From Halobacteriales archaeon YIM A00010 (GTDB taxonomy: Archaea > Halobacteriota > Halobacteria > Halobacteriales > Haloarculaceae): a stretch of DNA of 64,000 nucleotides. The stretch spans positions 992,001 to 1,056,000 of the forward strand of contig JAKCFJ010000001.1 in NCBI GenBank assembly GCA_025041175.1. Reading direction: 5' to 3'. The position numbers and the translations under genes were made by a program. A model generated the notes under the pieces. It did not search any database and had not been told where the DNA came from. It worked only from the letters and a program-made list of their open reading frames with translations. How positions within the stretch are numbered: the stretch's first letter is position 1; every line of letters begins with the position of its first letter. Shown piece after piece: positions 62,915 through 64,000 of the stretch.

Positions 62915-63929
62915 CACGGATCACGCCGATCCGATCGCGTATTTCATCGACGACCTCACCTACCACGGGAAATCCGAGCGCACGCTCGAAGCCTACGAGC
63001 GGGTGCTCCGTCGCTTCGAGCGGTTTCTGGCCGAGCGTGACGCCACTCCAGCAACCGCCGGCCAGCGCGACTGCATGGCGTTCGTCCACTCGCTCCGGGA
63101 CTCCCTCGCAGCGAGTACCGTTGCGACGTACGCCTCCTACGTTCACCGATTTTACGCCTACATGACACAGACGGAGGTGCTCGATGCGAATCCAATGACG
63201 CTCGTGATGGCCGAGATGGACGAATCCATCGAGACGGATCCGGCGCGGCGTGAGATCTCGATCGAGGAGATGCGCGCGTTTCTCGGGGACATCAGCCATC
63301 CACTGGAACGAACGGTTACGGTGTTGCTCCTGAAGACGGGCCTACGCGTCGGGGAGTGTTGTAATCTGGATCTTCGGGATCTCAATCTCGACGCGCCGGA
63401 TATCCGTGCGGAGTACGACTACACCCACCGGCCACAGTTGGACGGACGGCCGGACACACTGTTCGTCTCGAACGGCATCGCCACTGGAGAGACCGTCAAC
63501 GGCGAAGAGCGGACCGCCTCGAACAAACGAAAGCGGATAACCATGGTCCCCGTCGACGCGGAGCTAAAAGAGATGCTCACCACGTGGCTCGCGATCCGTC
63601 CGGATACGCCATCACCCGCAGATCCGTTGTTCGCCGATACCGGCCGAAAGTGGGGACACCGACTCGAACCGTCGCAAGTGCGGACATTCGTCCGAAAGCA
63701 CGCCGAGGAACGAGGGTGGTACCGCGTTGGTGGAGGAGCATCGGAGAACGTCACGCCACACTACTTCCGGCATTTTTTCACCACCTATCTCCGCGACCGG
63801 ACCGGCGATCGTGGAATCGTGAAATACCTCCGAGGCGACGTGGCACAGGATGTAATCGACACCTACACCCACGATTGGGGGAACCGTGTTCGGTCGGTGT
63901 ACGAATCAAAAATCTATTCACTTCTGTAG
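62898..63929 (+). CDS. Tyrosine recombinase (XerC/D-like integrase)
   Basis: A 343-residue recombinase with a SAM-like core-binding domain (TYHGKSERTLEAYERVLRRF) and a catalytic domain. Catalytic residues are R150 (GLRVGE), H288/R291 (HYFRH), H325 (YTHDWGNR) and nucleophile Y335. All are present, so it should be active. It could resolve chromosome dimers or serve an integrated element; no attachment site is visible in the window. Confidence 0.9.
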   Translation: MKARTDTDHADPIAYFIDDLTYHGKSERTLEAYERVLRRFERFLAERDATPATAGQRDCMAFVHSLRDSLAASTVATYASYVHRFYAYMTQTEVLDANPMTLVMAEMDESIETDPARREISIEEMRAFLGDISHPLERTVTVLLLKTGLRVGECCNLDLRDLNLDAPDIRAEYDYTHRPQLDGRPDTLFVSNGIATGETVNGEERTASNKRKRITMVPVDAELKEMLTTWLAIRPDTPSPADPLFADTGRKWGHRLEPSQVRTFVRKHAEERGWYRVGGGASENVTPHYFRHFFTTYLRDRTGDRGIVKYLRGDVAQDVIDTYTHDWGNRVRSVYESKIYSLL

Positions 63930-64000
63930 TAGCCACAACCATACACCATATACAGCTATATGAAATCCAAGTACAGGGAAATCAGTTCTCCCGGAGTGTT
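63930..64000. other. Right window edge, non-coding
   Basis: AT-rich sequence after the integrase stop, with TATA-like runs at 63950-63962. No gene begins before the window ends. Confidence 0.4.

Noticed and set aside
62033-62917. A 294-codon minus-strand frame opposite the DUF5805 gene
   Set aside because: No domain pattern, antisense to a recognisable gene, and overlaps AT-rich non-coding DNA.

Overview
The window is chromosomal DNA from a halophilic archaeon (class Halobacteria). The evidence is high G+C, acidic protein sequences, TATA-box promoters about 25-30 bases before leaderless start codons, Tat-type lipoproteins, archaeal DnaG, the RPA/RPA-associated-protein/phosphoesterase operon, archaeal mevalonate and isopentenyl phosphate kinases, bacterio-opsin-activator-type regulators and a halophilic cold-shock protein family. 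No tRNA, rRNA or CRISPR array was recognised. The genus cannot be fixed from this window alone.

Positions 1-46,000 are mostly a gene-dense chromosomal backbone. It holds isoprenoid genes (mevalonate kinase, isopentenyl phosphate kinase and, further on, a cis-prenyltransferase with a degenerate partner), replication and repair genes (RPA operon, DnaG, AlkA-type glycosylase), and lipid and organic-acid metabolism (acyl-CoA ligase, thiolase, enoyl-CoA hydratase, SDR, FMN-dependent hydroxy-acid oxidase, SCP2 protein). It also holds a siroheme sulfite/nitrite reductase overlapping an F420-dehydrogenase beta-type gene, transporters (CPA2 antiporter, MscS, SLC13), exported proteins and several regulators. 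Between 12.4 and 23.2 kb are six copies of a roughly 100-bp palindrome-ended repeat in two subfamilies. Most lie at gene 3' ends, and they look like TA-targeting miniature elements.

From about 37.9 kb the DNA becomes more repetitive. A small secreted-repeat protein gene and its leader are duplicated (37.9-39.4 kb), and a cold-shock gene lies in a 345-bp near-identical duplication (45.4 and 47.6 kb). From 46 to 62 kb the region is a decaying accessory zone. It contains a CBS-domain fragment and a 1.6-kb IS5-family element that has apparently captured a GrpB gene and is bounded by a perfect 8-bp target duplication. It also contains a frameshifted regulator, a DUF5519 gene with two compensating frameshifts, and a flavin-oxidase/regulator cluster littered with gene fragments. 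Two promoters in that cluster share a 25-bp palindromic motif at identical spacing. A transposase remnant and a shattered arsenite-efflux gene follow.

The window ends with an intact DUF5805 gene overlapping a tyrosine recombinase. The strongest candidates for something undescribed are the cargo-bearing IS5 element, the stop-codon-hugging palindromic repeats, the shared operator in the oxidase cluster, the complementary cis-prenyltransferase pair and the secreted tandem-repeat family.
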